Shown: positions 37,783 to 46,562 of the stretch, in pieces
Layout of the letters: every line of letters begins with the position of its first letter
Position numbering within the stretch: position 1 is the first letter of the stretch
The notes under the pieces: model-generated
What the model was told of the DNA's origin: nothing
What the model saw: the letters and a program-made list of their open reading frames with translations, nothing else
Database searches by the model: none
Position numbers and translations under genes: made by a program
Assembly (NCBI RefSeq): GCF_014696615.1
Contig: NZ_JACJQJ010000032.1
Coordinates: 17,893-81,892 of the forward strand
Origin: Nostoc linckia FACHB-104
GTDB taxonomy: Bacteria > Cyanobacteriota > Cyanobacteriia > Cyanobacteriales > Nostocaceae
Direction of reading: 5' to 3'
Length of the DNA: 64,000 nucleotides

Positions 37783-40700
37783 ATGTCTTACGAACCCCTG
37801 CACCATAAGTATCGCCCAAAGAGTTTTGCGGAATTAGTCGGACAAGAGGCGATCGCTACTACCCTCACAAATGCGATCAACTCAGCTAAAATCGCCCCCG
37901 CCTATTTGTTCACTGGCCCTAGAGGTACAGGCAAAACTTCCAGCGCGCGCATTCTTGCCAAATCCCTCAATTGTCTAGCAAGTGGTAAGCCTACCGCTCA
38001 ACCTTGCGGTAAGTGTGATGTCTGTCAGGGAATTACTCAAGGCTACTCTTTGGATGTGATTGAAATCGACGCAGCCAGCAATACTGGTGTCGATAATATC
38101 CGAGAAATTATTGAAAAAGCGCAGTTTGCTCCTGTGCAATGTCGCTACAAGGTGTACGTCATCGACGAATGTCTAACTGGGGATTCTTTAGTCTTAACTG
38201 ATGAAGGACTCTTCAGAATTGACGACCCTACTATTCAAGGCAAAAAAGTTTTAAGTTACAACGAATTATCAGGTAATTGGGAATTTAAGCCTGTTGTACG
38301 GTGGTTAGACCAAGGAAAACGTCAAACTTTGGTTATTAAGACAACTCATGGAGAAATTAGATGTACTGGCAATCATTTGATTAGGACAGATCGAGGATGG
38401 ATACCAGCAAGGGACGTAAAAGAAGGAGTGAAGATACTATCGCCTGTGAATGTGGATGTGGTAGCCTCATTTACAAATTTGGCACGGATGGACGCATCCG
38501 TCGATTTGCCTCAGGACACCAATTTAAAGGTAATACCTACGGGCAAAAATCCTATAACTTGCAATCTATTCTGGAACAAGCTAAGTTACTCCGTCCCTTC
38601 TGTCGGTGCGGTTGTGGAGAAAAACTCGATGTCCCCAACTTTTTACAAACAAAAGGTAGAGGAATTAAGAGCATACAATCTAACTGGGAAAGACATCCAT
38701 TTAAAAAAGGACACGGAATTTGGGAAAAGCGCACAGAAAATTTCGTTTCCAGTGCAGAAGTTCTGCCAACAGAAAAACTTGGACTTATCTACGGAACATT
38801 ACTTGGGGATTGTTCCATCACTTATCCCAACAAATATAGTAGATTCCCGCGATTGGCTTGGACACACGCGGAAAATCAACAAGAATGGTCTAATTACAAA
38901 GCGTCTCGCCTTCCAGAACTGCGTCCAAAGCAGAGACTTACATCGAACAAAGGATACGGAAGCAGCTCAATTACCTGCAATACAGCTTGCCATCCCCAAC
39001 TCCAAGAAATTTTTGAGATCGTTAAACCAAATGGAGATGAAAAAATCGTCTCTATGTCGTGGCTTAATAGAATTTCTCCAGAAGGACTTGCTTGGTGGTA
39101 CATGGATGATGGCTCACTCAGCCTTAGCCCTCAAGGAAGCCCACAAATCCAGTTACATACAGAAGGATTTTCCGCCCAAGAAAATCAAATCATTGCCAGT
39201 TGGCTTACAGCAATGGGATACCCAGCAGCAACAAAGTTTTACACCAGAAGTAGTACAGGTAAACAATATCACTACATCTGGATGGGTGCCGACACCAGTA
39301 GAAAATGGCTGGCCGCTATCCAGCAGTATTCCATCCCGACAATGGAATACAAGTTTGGCAACGGTAGAATCTGTCCACCTCGCTGGGGTTGAGCCAGTTT
39401 ATGACATTGAAGTCGAAGATAATCACAACTTTGTGGCTAATGGGCTTTTAGTGCATAATTGCCATATGCTCAGTACCCAGGCATTCAATGCGTTATTAAA
39501 GACTCTCGAAGAGCCACCTAAACACGTGGTATTCGTCTTGGCAACAACCGACCCCCAGCGAGTATTGCCGACAATTATCTCTCGCTGTCAAAGGTTTGAT
39601 TTTAGACGTATTAACTTAGAGGCGATGGTCAAGCATTTAAGTGCGATCGCCCAGAAAGAAAATATTAATATTTCTCTAGATGCTGTAACTTTAGTTGCCC
39701 AAATTGCTCAGGGGGGATTGCGAGATGCCGAAAGCCTCCTCGACCAATTAGCGCTCTTATCAGGTGAAGTTACGCCGGATAGAGTGTGGGATTTAGTTGG
39801 TTCAGTCAGCGAACGGGACTTAGTAATATTATTAAGTGCGATCGCTCAGGATAATGCCGAAGCAGTTTTAGATTGCACTCGTAAAATTTTGGATCGTGGT
39901 CGAGAACCATTAACTATTCTGCAAAATCTCGCGGCTTCTTACCGTGATTTACTCATTGCCAAAACTGCACCCAAGCGTCAAGATTTAGTTGCTTGTACTC
40001 AGCAAACCTGGCAAGCATTAATTGCATTGGCTCAGGAGCTAAACACCAGTACAATTTTGGCGGGACAGAAAAATTTACGCGAAGCAGAAGTACAAATCAA
40101 AAACACTACCCAACCGCGTTTGTGGTTAGAGGTGACATTGCTGGGATTGTTACCTAGTGCCAACATTCCAGTGCAAGTTGCTAGCGTAGCACCCAGTAGA
40201 GTCAGCACAGCACTACCCAGTTATTCTCCCACATATCCCCCACCTTCATCTCCCCCCATTTCCCCAACACCACAGCCAGCAAATAACACCTCTGCTGCTC
40301 AAGCAGTTTCATTACCTCAACGAGAAAATATTCCTGTTCCTCAACAATCTAGTCAGGTATCATCACCACCAACAGCAAATATTTCTGTTCCTCAACCGAA
40401 TATTCAGGAACCGCCATTAAGCGTACCTGTACAACCAGCATCTTCCGGTGCAGATGTTGCAGAAGTGATAGAAACAACACAGTCTGACTTAACTCAAATT
40501 TGGCAGCAAGTACTTGGTTGTTTATTAAATCCTGGTAGTCAGGCTTTATTCAAGCAACATGGGCAATTGTTAAGTATCAATGATGGTTTAGCTCAAGTAG
40601 GAATGCCACCAGCGCTAGTAAAGTTTGCTCAACCAAAAACGGTGGAAGTTGAAGCGGCATTTGAGCGAGTTTACCAACAGAAGGTAAAAGTTACTTGGGT

Positions 40701-41118
40701 TTCCAACCAATCTAAGAATGGGGCGATGAATGGGGGTAGTATAGCTTCACCCAAAGATTCTACTCGTGTTCAGCAGCCACCTGCGCCCAGATACAGTAAT
40801 CAAAACACACCAGTAGCGCCGATACCGCAACCAGAAACCCCGAAAGCGCCACCAGTGCCAGCATCACCACCAATACCAACACCAGCAAGAAACGAGCCAG
40901 CTACAACAGCTAGAGGTGGTGTCCAAACTTTGCCCCCACCAACCCCTACACCTGCACCACCCCCTAGCGAATGGGAAACGGATGAAGTGGCGATCGCAGC
41001 TCAGCGATTAGCAGAATTCTTTCAAGGACAAATTATTCGCTTGTCAGACGATGCTTTAGATTTTGGCGGTGCTATGGCTGATTCTGGCTTAATGGATGAA
41101 GCGGATCTTGATGATTGA
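37783..41118 (+). CDS. dnaX: DnaX, DNA polymerase III subunit gamma/tau, interrupted by an intein
   Basis: The frame encodes 1111 residues; removing a 430-residue intein (residues 130-559) leaves a 681-residue DnaX, the clamp-loader ATPase of the replicative polymerase. N-extein: YRPKSFAELVGQ, Walker A TGPRGTGKTSSA, zinc cysteines C64, C75, C78 and C81, and YKVYVIDE at the splice junction. C-extein: CHMLSTQAFNALLKTLEEPP, VLATTDPQRVLPTIISRCQRF (SRC arginine-finger motif), then the collar domain and a long P/Q/S-rich tau region. The intein sits inside Walker B (DE|CHM), so splicing is required for ATPase function. The adjacent gene downstream is convergent. A second coding frame lies inside the intein. 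Confidence 0.93.
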   Translation: MSYEPLHHKYRPKSFAELVGQEAIATTLTNAINSAKIAPAYLFTGPRGTGKTSSARILAKSLNCLASGKPTAQPCGKCDVCQGITQGYSLDVIEIDAASNTGVDNIREIIEKAQFAPVQCRYKVYVIDECLTGDSLVLTDEGLFRIDDPTIQGKKVLSYNELSGNWEFKPVVRWLDQGKRQTLVIKTTHGEIRCTGNHLIRTDRGWIPARDVKEGVKILSPVNVDVVASFTNLARMDASVDLPQDTNLKVIPTGKNPITCNLFWNKLSYSVPSVGAVVEKNSMSPTFYKQKVEELRAYNLTGKDIHLKKDTEFGKSAQKISFPVQKFCQQKNLDLSTEHYLGIVPSLIPTNIVDSRDWLGHTRKINKNGLITKRLAFQNCVQSRDLHRTKDTEAAQLPAIQLAIPNSKKFLRSLNQMEMKKSSLCRGLIEFLQKDLLGGTWMMAHSALALKEAHKSSYIQKDFPPKKIKSLPVGLQQWDTQQQQSFTPEVVQVNNITTSGWVPTPVENGWPLSSSIPSRQWNTSLATVESVHLAGVEPVYDIEVEDNHNFVANGLLVHNCHMLSTQAFNALLKTLEEPPKHVVFVLATTDPQRVLPTIISRCQRFDFRRINLEAMVKHLSAIAQKENINISLDAVTLVAQIAQGGLRDAESLLDQLALLSGEVTPDRVWDLVGSVSERDLVILLSAIAQDNAEAVLDCTRKILDRGREPLTILQNLAASYRDLLIAKTAPKRQDLVACTQQTWQALIALAQELNTSTILAGQKNLREAEVQIKNTTQPRLWLEVTLLGLLPSANIPVQVASVAPSRVSTALPSYSPTYPPPSSPPISPTPQPANNTSAAQAVSLPQRENIPVPQQSSQVSSPPTANISVPQPNIQEPPLSVPVQPASSGADVAEVIETTQSDLTQIWQQVLGCLLNPGSQALFKQHGQLLSINDGLAQVGMPPALVKFAQPKTVEVEAAFERVYQQKVKVTWVSNQSKNGAMNGGSIASPKDSTRVQQPPAPRYSNQNTPVAPIPQPETPKAPPVPASPPIPTPARNEPATTARGGVQTLPPPTPTPAPPPSEWETDEVAIAAQRLAEFFQGQIIRLSDDALDFGGAMADSGLMDEADLDD
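38170..39459 (+). other. DnaX intein (430 residues)
   Basis: The intein starts with Cys130 of the precursor and ends with Asn559, followed by Cys560 as the +1 nucleophile. Block A is CLTGDSLVLTDEGLFRIDD. Block B is GEIRCTGNHLIRTDRG, with the conserved T and H. Blocks F and G are VYDIEVEDNHNFVANGLLVH followed by N|C. Between B and F the intein frame encodes about 300 residues with no recognisable domain; the same DNA encodes a LAGLIDADG endonuclease in another frame (38397-39392). A 430-residue DnaX intein is known from Synechocystis by my recollection. Confidence 0.93.
38397..39392 (+). CDS. LAGLIDADG homing endonuclease nested out of frame inside the DnaX intein
   Basis: A 331-residue protein in a frame shifted by one base from dnaX. 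The N-terminus has two CxCGCG zinc-finger-like motifs (C17-C21 and C69-C73), each followed by a FxxGH element (FASGH, FKKGH). Two LAGLIDADG helices follow: LGLIYGTLLGD (128-138) and GLAWWYMDDG (230-239), with the catalytic acids D138 and D237/D238. Such enzymes cut an intein-less allele and drive homing. The frame is closed by a TAG at 38382, so translation should begin at the ATG at 38397. Ribosome binding is weak (GAGG touching the ATG), so expression is uncertain. Confidence 0.85.
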   Translation: MDTSKGRKRRSEDTIACECGCGSLIYKFGTDGRIRRFASGHQFKGNTYGQKSYNLQSILEQAKLLRPFCRCGCGEKLDVPNFLQTKGRGIKSIQSNWERHPFKKGHGIWEKRTENFVSSAEVLPTEKLGLIYGTLLGDCSITYPNKYSRFPRLAWTHAENQQEWSNYKASRLPELRPKQRLTSNKGYGSSSITCNTACHPQLQEIFEIVKPNGDEKIVSMSWLNRISPEGLAWWYMDDGSLSLSPQGSPQIQLHTEGFSAQENQIIASWLTAMGYPAATKFYTRSSTGKQYHYIWMGADTSRKWLAAIQQYSIPTMEYKFGNGRICPPRWG

Positions 41119-41208
41119 GGAAGAAAGAGCGCAGAGGAAGCAGAGGGAGCAGAGGGAGAGGAGAGAAATTACACATAACCAATGCCCCATGCTCCATGCC
41201 CCATTTTC

Positions 41209-42612
41209 TTATTCCACCCCTGTATGCACAGTTTTCACCCATTTCAGGCGTTTGGGACGGAATGACATCCGGGCGGTGGTACTGCTCATGACAACAAACC
41301 AGTGGAACATATATAAGGTGCCACGTAGGGTTTGCAGCAGTAACACTAGATATGTAGAAAGCTGGAATTTTTGCCCTTGATGTATACGCTTCAAACCAGT
41401 GAACATGCCGATGACTGAGAGAGTTACAGACAAACCAGTAATCGGGCCGAAGATGGGGGGACGATGACGGGCGATCGCCATGAATAAATCTGGTATCGCT
41501 GCTGTCGGTAAAATATACATAATGAGCATGAAGCTCAATAAATCCCAGGTTTTGCGGGTTCCTAGGCGATTTTTGAGCAGCAAATCCCAGTAATCTAAAT
41601 AGCGCTGATATCCACCTTCTGCCCAACGGTTGCGCTGATGCCAAAGTGCGATCGCACTGGTCACACCTTCTTCTTCTACGGCTGGCGAGAAGACACAATC
41701 AATATCCCAATTGTCCAAATGTAGGCGCAGCGTCAAGTCCAAATCATCGGTGATGGTTTCTTCATTCCAACCACCACAACTTTCTAAGGCTGCACGCCGG
41801 ACAAATTGACCATTCCCGCGCAGTTCGCCAATCCCACCCAACGCCGTCCGCTGTTGCTGAAAATAGGTATCAACGGCCATTTCTGCCATTTGACCTTTAG
41901 TCCAAAAATTCTCTTTGGCATTGGCGATCGCTTTTCGCACCTGTACCGCCCCTACCTGTTCTCTTTGAAATAAAGGTAGTACTTGGTGCAACAACTCTGG
42001 TGAAACTTGGGCATCAGCATCAAACACGGCGATAATTTCGCCTTTAGTTAGTGGTAGCACTTGATTTAATGCCCCGGACTTACCACCAGTTGCTTGTGCT
42101 GAACGTCTGAAAGTTTTCAGTTGTTTATATTCTTTTGCCAGTTCTGTTAATAACTGGGGCGTGCGGTCACTGCTGTTATCATCAATGACCCATAGTTCGT
42201 ACTTGCCATCTGGATAGTCCAGACTGCAAAGACTCTTGACTAATCTGCTAATTACTGCTTCCTCATTTTTTGCTGCCACCATTACAGATACAGAAGGTAA
42301 TTCTCCCTCTATTTTTTTCGGGTGACGGCGGGGTCTGGTAAATACCACCTCCAGAGCGTGAATACCTAGAATAGTGGTCAGTCCCAGTACGAACAAAGAA
42401 CCCCAGGAAACTAAATGCAGCGCGATCGTGCTACTCCAAACTATAGTCAAAACTAGAGCTGCTTTGCGTCTGCGTCCTTGAAACCGGAATGGTAGAAACA
42501 AAGGGTCTGTCTCTACAATTGACTCCTCGGTTGCTGAGAGGTCAGACAACAGAGAGTTGAGCGGAGCCAGCTCGTTGCTAGAATCGTCTTCGGGCCAGAA
42601 ATTCGCTGGCAT
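41209..42612 (-). CDS. mgdA: Beta-monoglucosyldiacylglycerol synthase (GT2 glycosyltransferase)
   Basis: A 467-residue membrane-bound family-2 glycosyltransferase. The N-terminus has two hydrophobic segments after a 50-residue acidic head. The GT2 core shows VSVMVAAKNEEAVISRLV, VIDDNSSDRT, IAVFDADAQVSPE (DxD), TDDLDLTLR and the acceptor motif RNRWAEGGYQRYLDYW; several membrane helices close the protein. In cyanobacteria this enzyme transfers glucose from UDP-glucose to diacylglycerol, the first step to MGDG, the main thylakoid lipid. The function is assigned from remembered similarity to Sll1377; a cellulose-synthase-like GT2 of another role is the alternative. Convergent with dnaX. Confidence 0.82.
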   Translation of the reverse strand: MPANFWPEDDSSNELAPLNSLLSDLSATEESIVETDPLFLPFRFQGRRRKAALVLTIVWSSTIALHLVSWGSLFVLGLTTILGIHALEVVFTRPRRHPKKIEGELPSVSVMVAAKNEEAVISRLVKSLCSLDYPDGKYELWVIDDNSSDRTPQLLTELAKEYKQLKTFRRSAQATGGKSGALNQVLPLTKGEIIAVFDADAQVSPELLHQVLPLFQREQVGAVQVRKAIANAKENFWTKGQMAEMAVDTYFQQQRTALGGIGELRGNGQFVRRAALESCGGWNEETITDDLDLTLRLHLDNWDIDCVFSPAVEEEGVTSAIALWHQRNRWAEGGYQRYLDYWDLLLKNRLGTRKTWDLLSFMLIMYILPTAAIPDLFMAIARHRPPIFGPITGLSVTLSVIGMFTGLKRIHQGQKFQLSTYLVLLLQTLRGTLYMFHWFVVMSSTTARMSFRPKRLKWVKTVHTGVE

Positions 42613-43403
42613 AGGTTACTTGATTCCAAAACCACTATTTGTCTAAGCCAATAAAGAAGCTGAGAATCAGGTAACACCAAACTGTACAACCTTGAGCAAC
42701 GTTGAGCTAGCCTGAGATTGGCAGTGTTTTCCGCCTTTTCCCACTCAAAATTGAGCCAGGAGAATTGCCTGAGGATGGCAAATCTGGTTTAGTCACAGCG
42801 ATCGCCAAGTAGCAACAGCTAGTGGTTGAGATCAATCGCAATCACAGCATCTACCCTTAGATAGAGGAGATTTTTGGCTGTTATTGCTCTCAGCTTCTAT
42901 AAAAGCCAATGCAGCCCTATTGTACCTGACATTCATACATTTCTTAACAGTAACTTTGCGCCTAATTAAGTATTTAGGCAAGATTCCAGTGACGACTGAA
43001 GGACAGGGAACTATTAACAGCCTGCAAGGTACTTATTAAGTTTTTTAAGTATTTATAAATTTATATAATGCCATCTCTACTATTCACCTAGTCCAACATT
43101 TCTATATAGAGGCTGGTAAGGTCAACATCCAGCATATTTAAAACAAAAAGACCCCAATGCTGTGTACACAGCAAATAGAGGTTCGGTGATCGCGAAAATT
43201 TTTTGGGAATACTGAGTATTGAAACCAACTGATATCCTTAGCTAACAACAGTTGTAACGTTAGCAAATCCACCAAGGTCGGAGTTTCCCGCCCTATCAGA
43301 CACTCTATAACTAGGGACTGGGGTGCAGGAATCTGGGTACTCAGCTTCTTTTCCCAATTTCTTATCCCTAGTTACTTGTACATAACTTGAGGAGCATTTA
43401 ACG
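42613..43403. other. Long divergent intergenic region upstream of mgdA and ebsA
   Basis: About 790 bp, no gene. It contains a 14-bp perfect palindrome (43159-43172), a HIP1-like octamer near 42799 and a GAGGAGC ribosome binding site just before ebsA. Confidence 0.4.
43159..43172. promoter_or_regulatory. Perfect palindrome GCTGTGTACACAGC
   Basis: A 14-bp perfect dyad, about 230 bp upstream of ebsA, with AT-rich flanks. It could be a binding site for a dimeric regulator. It does not match the NtcA consensus GTA-N8-TAC. Confidence 0.35.
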
Positions 43404-43778
43404 ATGTCTATTGAGCAACTCCAGCCAGCCAGCCAGCAACAAGCAAGTGTTTATCTGCCATACATTCAAGGTAACAAACGCAATTTCTTACCCTATGCCA
43501 TCAGTCTTTATCAAAAAGGCGTTTTGGAAGGACACCGGAGAATAGAGGCTAGTGAAGCGATTCCTTTTGTTGCTACCTGGAATGTTGTTACCCTACCTTC
43601 AGACTTAACGCGTTGCCGAATGCAGTTTCAAGGTGATGCCGATCTGAGTTATGAAGTAATGATGGTGAATTCTGAGTTTATAACTTATTTAATCGAACTG
43701 ATGGATAACTATAAACGCAATCGCAGCACCGATTTTTCGCAAGCATTTTATCGCAAGCTGCTGCGTATCGATGAATAA
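43404..43778 (+). CDS. ebsA: EbsA-family type IV pilus biogenesis protein
   Basis: A 124-residue soluble protein that I recognise as EbsA, required for type IV pilus assembly and linked to biofilm control in Synechococcus elongatus. Characteristic segments are YLPYIQGNKRNFLPYAISLY, VATWNVVTLPSDLTRCR and the C-terminal YKRNRSTDFSQAFYRKLL. It has a GAGGAGC ribosome binding site. It is monocistronic and has no signal peptide, in line with a cytoplasmic partner of the pilus ATPases. Confidence 0.78.
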   Translation: MSIEQLQPASQQQASVYLPYIQGNKRNFLPYAISLYQKGVLEGHRRIEASEAIPFVATWNVVTLPSDLTRCRMQFQGDADLSYEVMMVNSEFITYLIELMDNYKRNRSTDFSQAFYRKLLRIDE

Positions 43779-43986
43779 ATCAGGAGTAACCTAAAAATTA
43801 TCTAATAAATAGATATTGCTAGTAATATCACTGGGAAAAGATTTTCTGTGAATCATTCATTGCTTTTAATATGTAGACATTCACTTCTGTAACTAAGGTT
43901 TGTAACAACAGCGATGGCTAAGTTCGACCTAAAATTAGGAAACACCAAGCTGGGTTCTACTTCCTTTTGAAAATAGGAGTGCATGT

Positions 43987-45081
43987 GTGCCAAAATCCGC
44001 GAAATATTTGCTGATTGGATCAACTGAGACTTATAGTGGTAAATCTGCTACAGTTCTGGGTTTGTCTTATCAGCTACAGCAAGCAGGACTGGATATTTCC
44101 TACGGCAAACCATTAGGTACTTGTTGGAATGTATCTGTTGGTAATGTATTTGAGGAAGATGTCCAGTTCATTGCTCATAGCCTTAACTTGGCAGAAAATC
44201 GTATTGCACCACCAATACTGGCTTTAGATGAAGCCAGCGTGCAAAGACGCTTAGGTGGCGAAGACAAAACCAATTATCAGCAGTCTCTATTACAGCAATA
44301 TTTGCAAATGTCCAAAGGAGATTTGGTGTTGCTAGAGGGGCCTGGTGATTTGGAAGAAGGAAAGTTATTTGACTTATCTTTGCTGCAAGTAGCGGAAGTT
44401 TTAGATGCTGGTGTGTTATTGGTAGCACGCTACAAATCGCTGCTTTCAGTTGAGCCACTTTTATCTGCAAAACAGCGAATAGGCGATCGCTTAATTGGCG
44501 TTGTACTCAATGATATCCCTAGCGACCAAATAGAATCGGTCACTACTCTGGCGCGACCGTTTTTAGAACAGCAGGGAATTCCTGTATTGGCTATGCTACC
44601 AAAACATGATGTGCTACGCAGTGTGAGCGTTGGCGAACTGGTCAAGCAGTTAAAAGCCGACATTCTCTGTGGTAGCGATCGCCTCGACTTAATGGTGGAA
44701 AGCTTAGCAATTGGCGCGATGAATGTGAATGCTGCTGTGAAATATTTCCGCAAACGTCGAAATATGGCAGTAGTTACAGGTGGCGATCGTGTGGAAATTC
44801 AGCAAGCAGCATTGGAAACTTCTACTCAATGCCTCATCCTGACTGGACAACTACCTCCTCCCCCGTTCATTCTCAGTCGTGCTGAAGAACTAGAGATCCC
44901 CATTTTATCTGTTGATTTAGATACACTCACCACTGTAGAAATCGTTGACCGCACTTTTGGACAAGTACGCGTTCACGAACCACTCAAAGTTCACTGCATT
45001 CGCCAACTGATGAGCGAGCATTTTGACTTAGAACGCTTATTATCCAAACTTGGGTTAAGCCCAGCAGCCGCTTTACCTTAG
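43987..45081 (+). CDS. BioD-like P-loop plus DRTGG domain protein (phosphotransacetylase family annotation)
   Basis: A 364-residue protein. The N-terminal domain is a P-loop NTPase similar to dethiobiotin synthetase (KYLLIGSTETYSGKSATVLG; LLEGPGDLEEGKLFDLSLLQ). The C-terminal part is a DRTGG domain (GDRLDLMVESLAIGAMNVN, VVTGGDRVEIQQAALET). The same pair of domains forms the N-terminal regulatory part of some phosphotransacetylases, but the acetyltransferase domain is absent. Function unknown, perhaps regulation of acetate or CoA metabolism. It starts with GTG at 43987, with an ATAGGAG ribosome binding site 7 bases away. Confidence 0.8.
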   Translation: MPKSAKYLLIGSTETYSGKSATVLGLSYQLQQAGLDISYGKPLGTCWNVSVGNVFEEDVQFIAHSLNLAENRIAPPILALDEASVQRRLGGEDKTNYQQSLLQQYLQMSKGDLVLLEGPGDLEEGKLFDLSLLQVAEVLDAGVLLVARYKSLLSVEPLLSAKQRIGDRLIGVVLNDIPSDQIESVTTLARPFLEQQGIPVLAMLPKHDVLRSVSVGELVKQLKADILCGSDRLDLMVESLAIGAMNVNAAVKYFRKRRNMAVVTGGDRVEIQQAALETSTQCLILTGQLPPPPFILSRAEELEIPILSVDLDTLTTVEIVDRTFGQVRVHEPLKVHCIRQLMSEHFDLERLLSKLGLSPAAALP

Positions 45082-45086
45082 GGGTT

Positions 45087-45190
45087 GGGGACTGGGGACT
45101 GGGGAGATGAGGGAGAAGTACTGATTACCCATTACCCATTACCCATTACCCATTACCCATTACCCATTACCCATTACCCATTACCCATTA
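45087..45190. repeat. STRR arrays: GGGGACT x2 and CCCATTA x9
   Basis: GGGGACT repeats from 45087, then nine perfect tandem copies of CCCATTA at 45128-45190. They fill the short spacer between two co-directional genes. Nine identical 7-mers suggest recent slippage. Confidence 0.95.
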
Positions 45191-45303
45191 CCAAATGACC
45201 TTAAATTATCCAGAAATTGTAGCAAAATCTAACTTAAGTTGGCTTCGCACTTACCCTCTGTTTGGTAAAATAGCTGGGTCGTTTAATCTCATTTAGTCCA
45301 TCT

Positions 45304-45807
45304 TTGAGCCAGTCAATAGACCTCATCAACCTCGATACATTAGCGCAAGAACTGGCGACAATCCAGCAAACAGGTTCTAAACGAATTGCTTTGCTGGGTT
45401 CCCGTCATGTGCCCATTACGCATCAAACTCTAATTGAAATGATGACTTACGCCTTGGTCTTATCAGGCAATCGAGTCATCACTTCTGGGGCTACAGGTAC
45501 CAATTCCGCTGCCATTAAAGGCGCAATGCGGGCTGACCCCAATTTGTTAACGGTGATTCTACCTCAAAGCTTGGATCGCCAGCCCAACGAATCGCGCCAG
45601 CAATTAGAACAGGTAATGCACCTGGTAGAAAATCCCAGTAACGATAATCTGTCTCTTGCCGAAGCGAGTTACATTTGCAATAAGGAGATCATTTCCCGCT
45701 GTCAGCAACTCATTTGCTTTGCATTTCACGACAGTCGCACTCTGCTACAAACTTGTAAAGATGCAGAAGAACAGAGAAAAGTGGTAACACTTTTCTACTT
45801 TGACTAA
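45304..45807 (+). CDS. DprA-like Rossmann protein (DNA recombination-mediator protein A annotation)
   Basis: A 167-residue protein with a single Rossmann-like nucleotide-binding fold: SKRIALLGSRHVPITHQTLI, GNRVITSGATGTNSAAIKGA and LTVILPQSLDRQP. This resembles the DprA/LOG superfamily core, and short cyanobacterial proteins of this type carry the name DNA recombination-mediator protein A. It lacks the other domains of DprA, so a role in transformation is unproven. It begins with TTG at 45304, since no ATG or GTG lies near; the start is uncertain. Confidence 0.7.
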   Translation: MSQSIDLINLDTLAQELATIQQTGSKRIALLGSRHVPITHQTLIEMMTYALVLSGNRVITSGATGTNSAAIKGAMRADPNLLTVILPQSLDRQPNESRQQLEQVMHLVENPSNDNLSLAEASYICNKEIISRCQQLICFAFHDSRTLLQTCKDAEEQRKVVTLFYFD

Positions 45808-45858
45808 TGTGAGGCAGAGTTTCAGTGGGTGTAATTATTAATAAAAGAAACTACTCAT

Positions 45859-45892
45859 GGTTAATGGGTAATAGGTTCTATTGCCCATAACC
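45859..45892 (+). terminator. Hairpin downstream of the DprA-like gene
   Basis: GGTTAATGGGTAATAG (45859-45874) pairs with CTATTGCCCATAACC (45878-45892) with a single bulge and one mismatch. No long T-run. It uses ATGGGTAAT-like repeat sequence. Confidence 0.5.
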
Positions 45893-46062
45893 TTAAATTA
45901 GTGCTACTTATTGATTGGGTTGATGACACTATGACAACCGCCTATTTCTGCTGTCGTTTAGGTTGCGATCGCAGAGGAGCGGGAAAGAGAGGGGTAGCAA
46001 TTCCCCATTAACTCATCCCGAATATCTATCCCAAATTCAACATCTAAAACCCAACATTTTTT

Positions 46063-46554
46063 ATGGCTTCTACTTTTTCTTTTGACATTGTGAGTGACTT
46101 TGACCGCCAAGAATTGGTCAATGCTGTCGATCAAGTTGTACGAGAAATTAAAGGCCGTTACGACCTCAAAGATACTGCCACTACTGTTGAGTTAGGTGAG
46201 CAAAGTATTGATGTGAATACTGATAGTGAGTTTACTTTAGACGCAGTGCAAAATATTCTGCGGGAAAAAGCTGCTAAACGTAATCTCTCTCAAAAAATCT
46301 TTGATTTTGGCACAGTTGAATCAGCTAGTGGTAATCGTGTACGCCAAGAAATCAAACTCAAAAAAGGCATTAGCCAAGACATTGCCAAACAAATTTCTAA
46401 ACTGATTCGAGATGAATTTAAAAAGATCCAAGCCTCGATTCAAGGTGATGCAGTACGCGTAACTGCAAAATCTAAAGATGATTTACAAGCTGTCATTCAA
46501 CGCTTGAAGCAAGAAGACTTGCCTGTAGCTTTGCAATTTACAAACTACCGATGA
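46063..46554 (+). CDS. yajQ: YajQ-family nucleotide-binding protein
   Basis: A 163-residue protein of the normal YajQ length. It has [20 protein letters not shown] at the start, then [39 protein letters not shown] and the C-terminal [17 protein letters not shown], all family hallmarks. YajQ proteins bind nucleic acid or cyclic di-GMP; a regulatory role was shown in Xanthomonas. It is monocistronic between repeat arrays. Confidence 0.93.
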   Translation: MASTFSFDIVSDFDRQELVNAVDQVVREIKGRYDLKDTATTVELGEQSIDVNTDSEFTLDAVQNILREKAAKRNLSQKIFDFGTVESASGNRVRQEIKLKKGISQDIAKQISKLIRDEFKKIQASIQGDAVRVTAKSKDDLQAVIQRLKQEDLPVALQFTNYR

Positions 46555-46562
46555 ATAGCGCT

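Noticed and set aside
38397..39392. Nested frame as a sequencing artefact
   Set aside because: Two indels would be needed, and the dnaX frame would then be open by chance for about 330 codons, which is very unlikely; it also reaches a correct intein C-terminus.
41072..41698. 208-codon minus-strand frame
   Set aside because: It overlaps mgdA on the same strand in another frame and dnaX at its end; composition is not that of a protein family.
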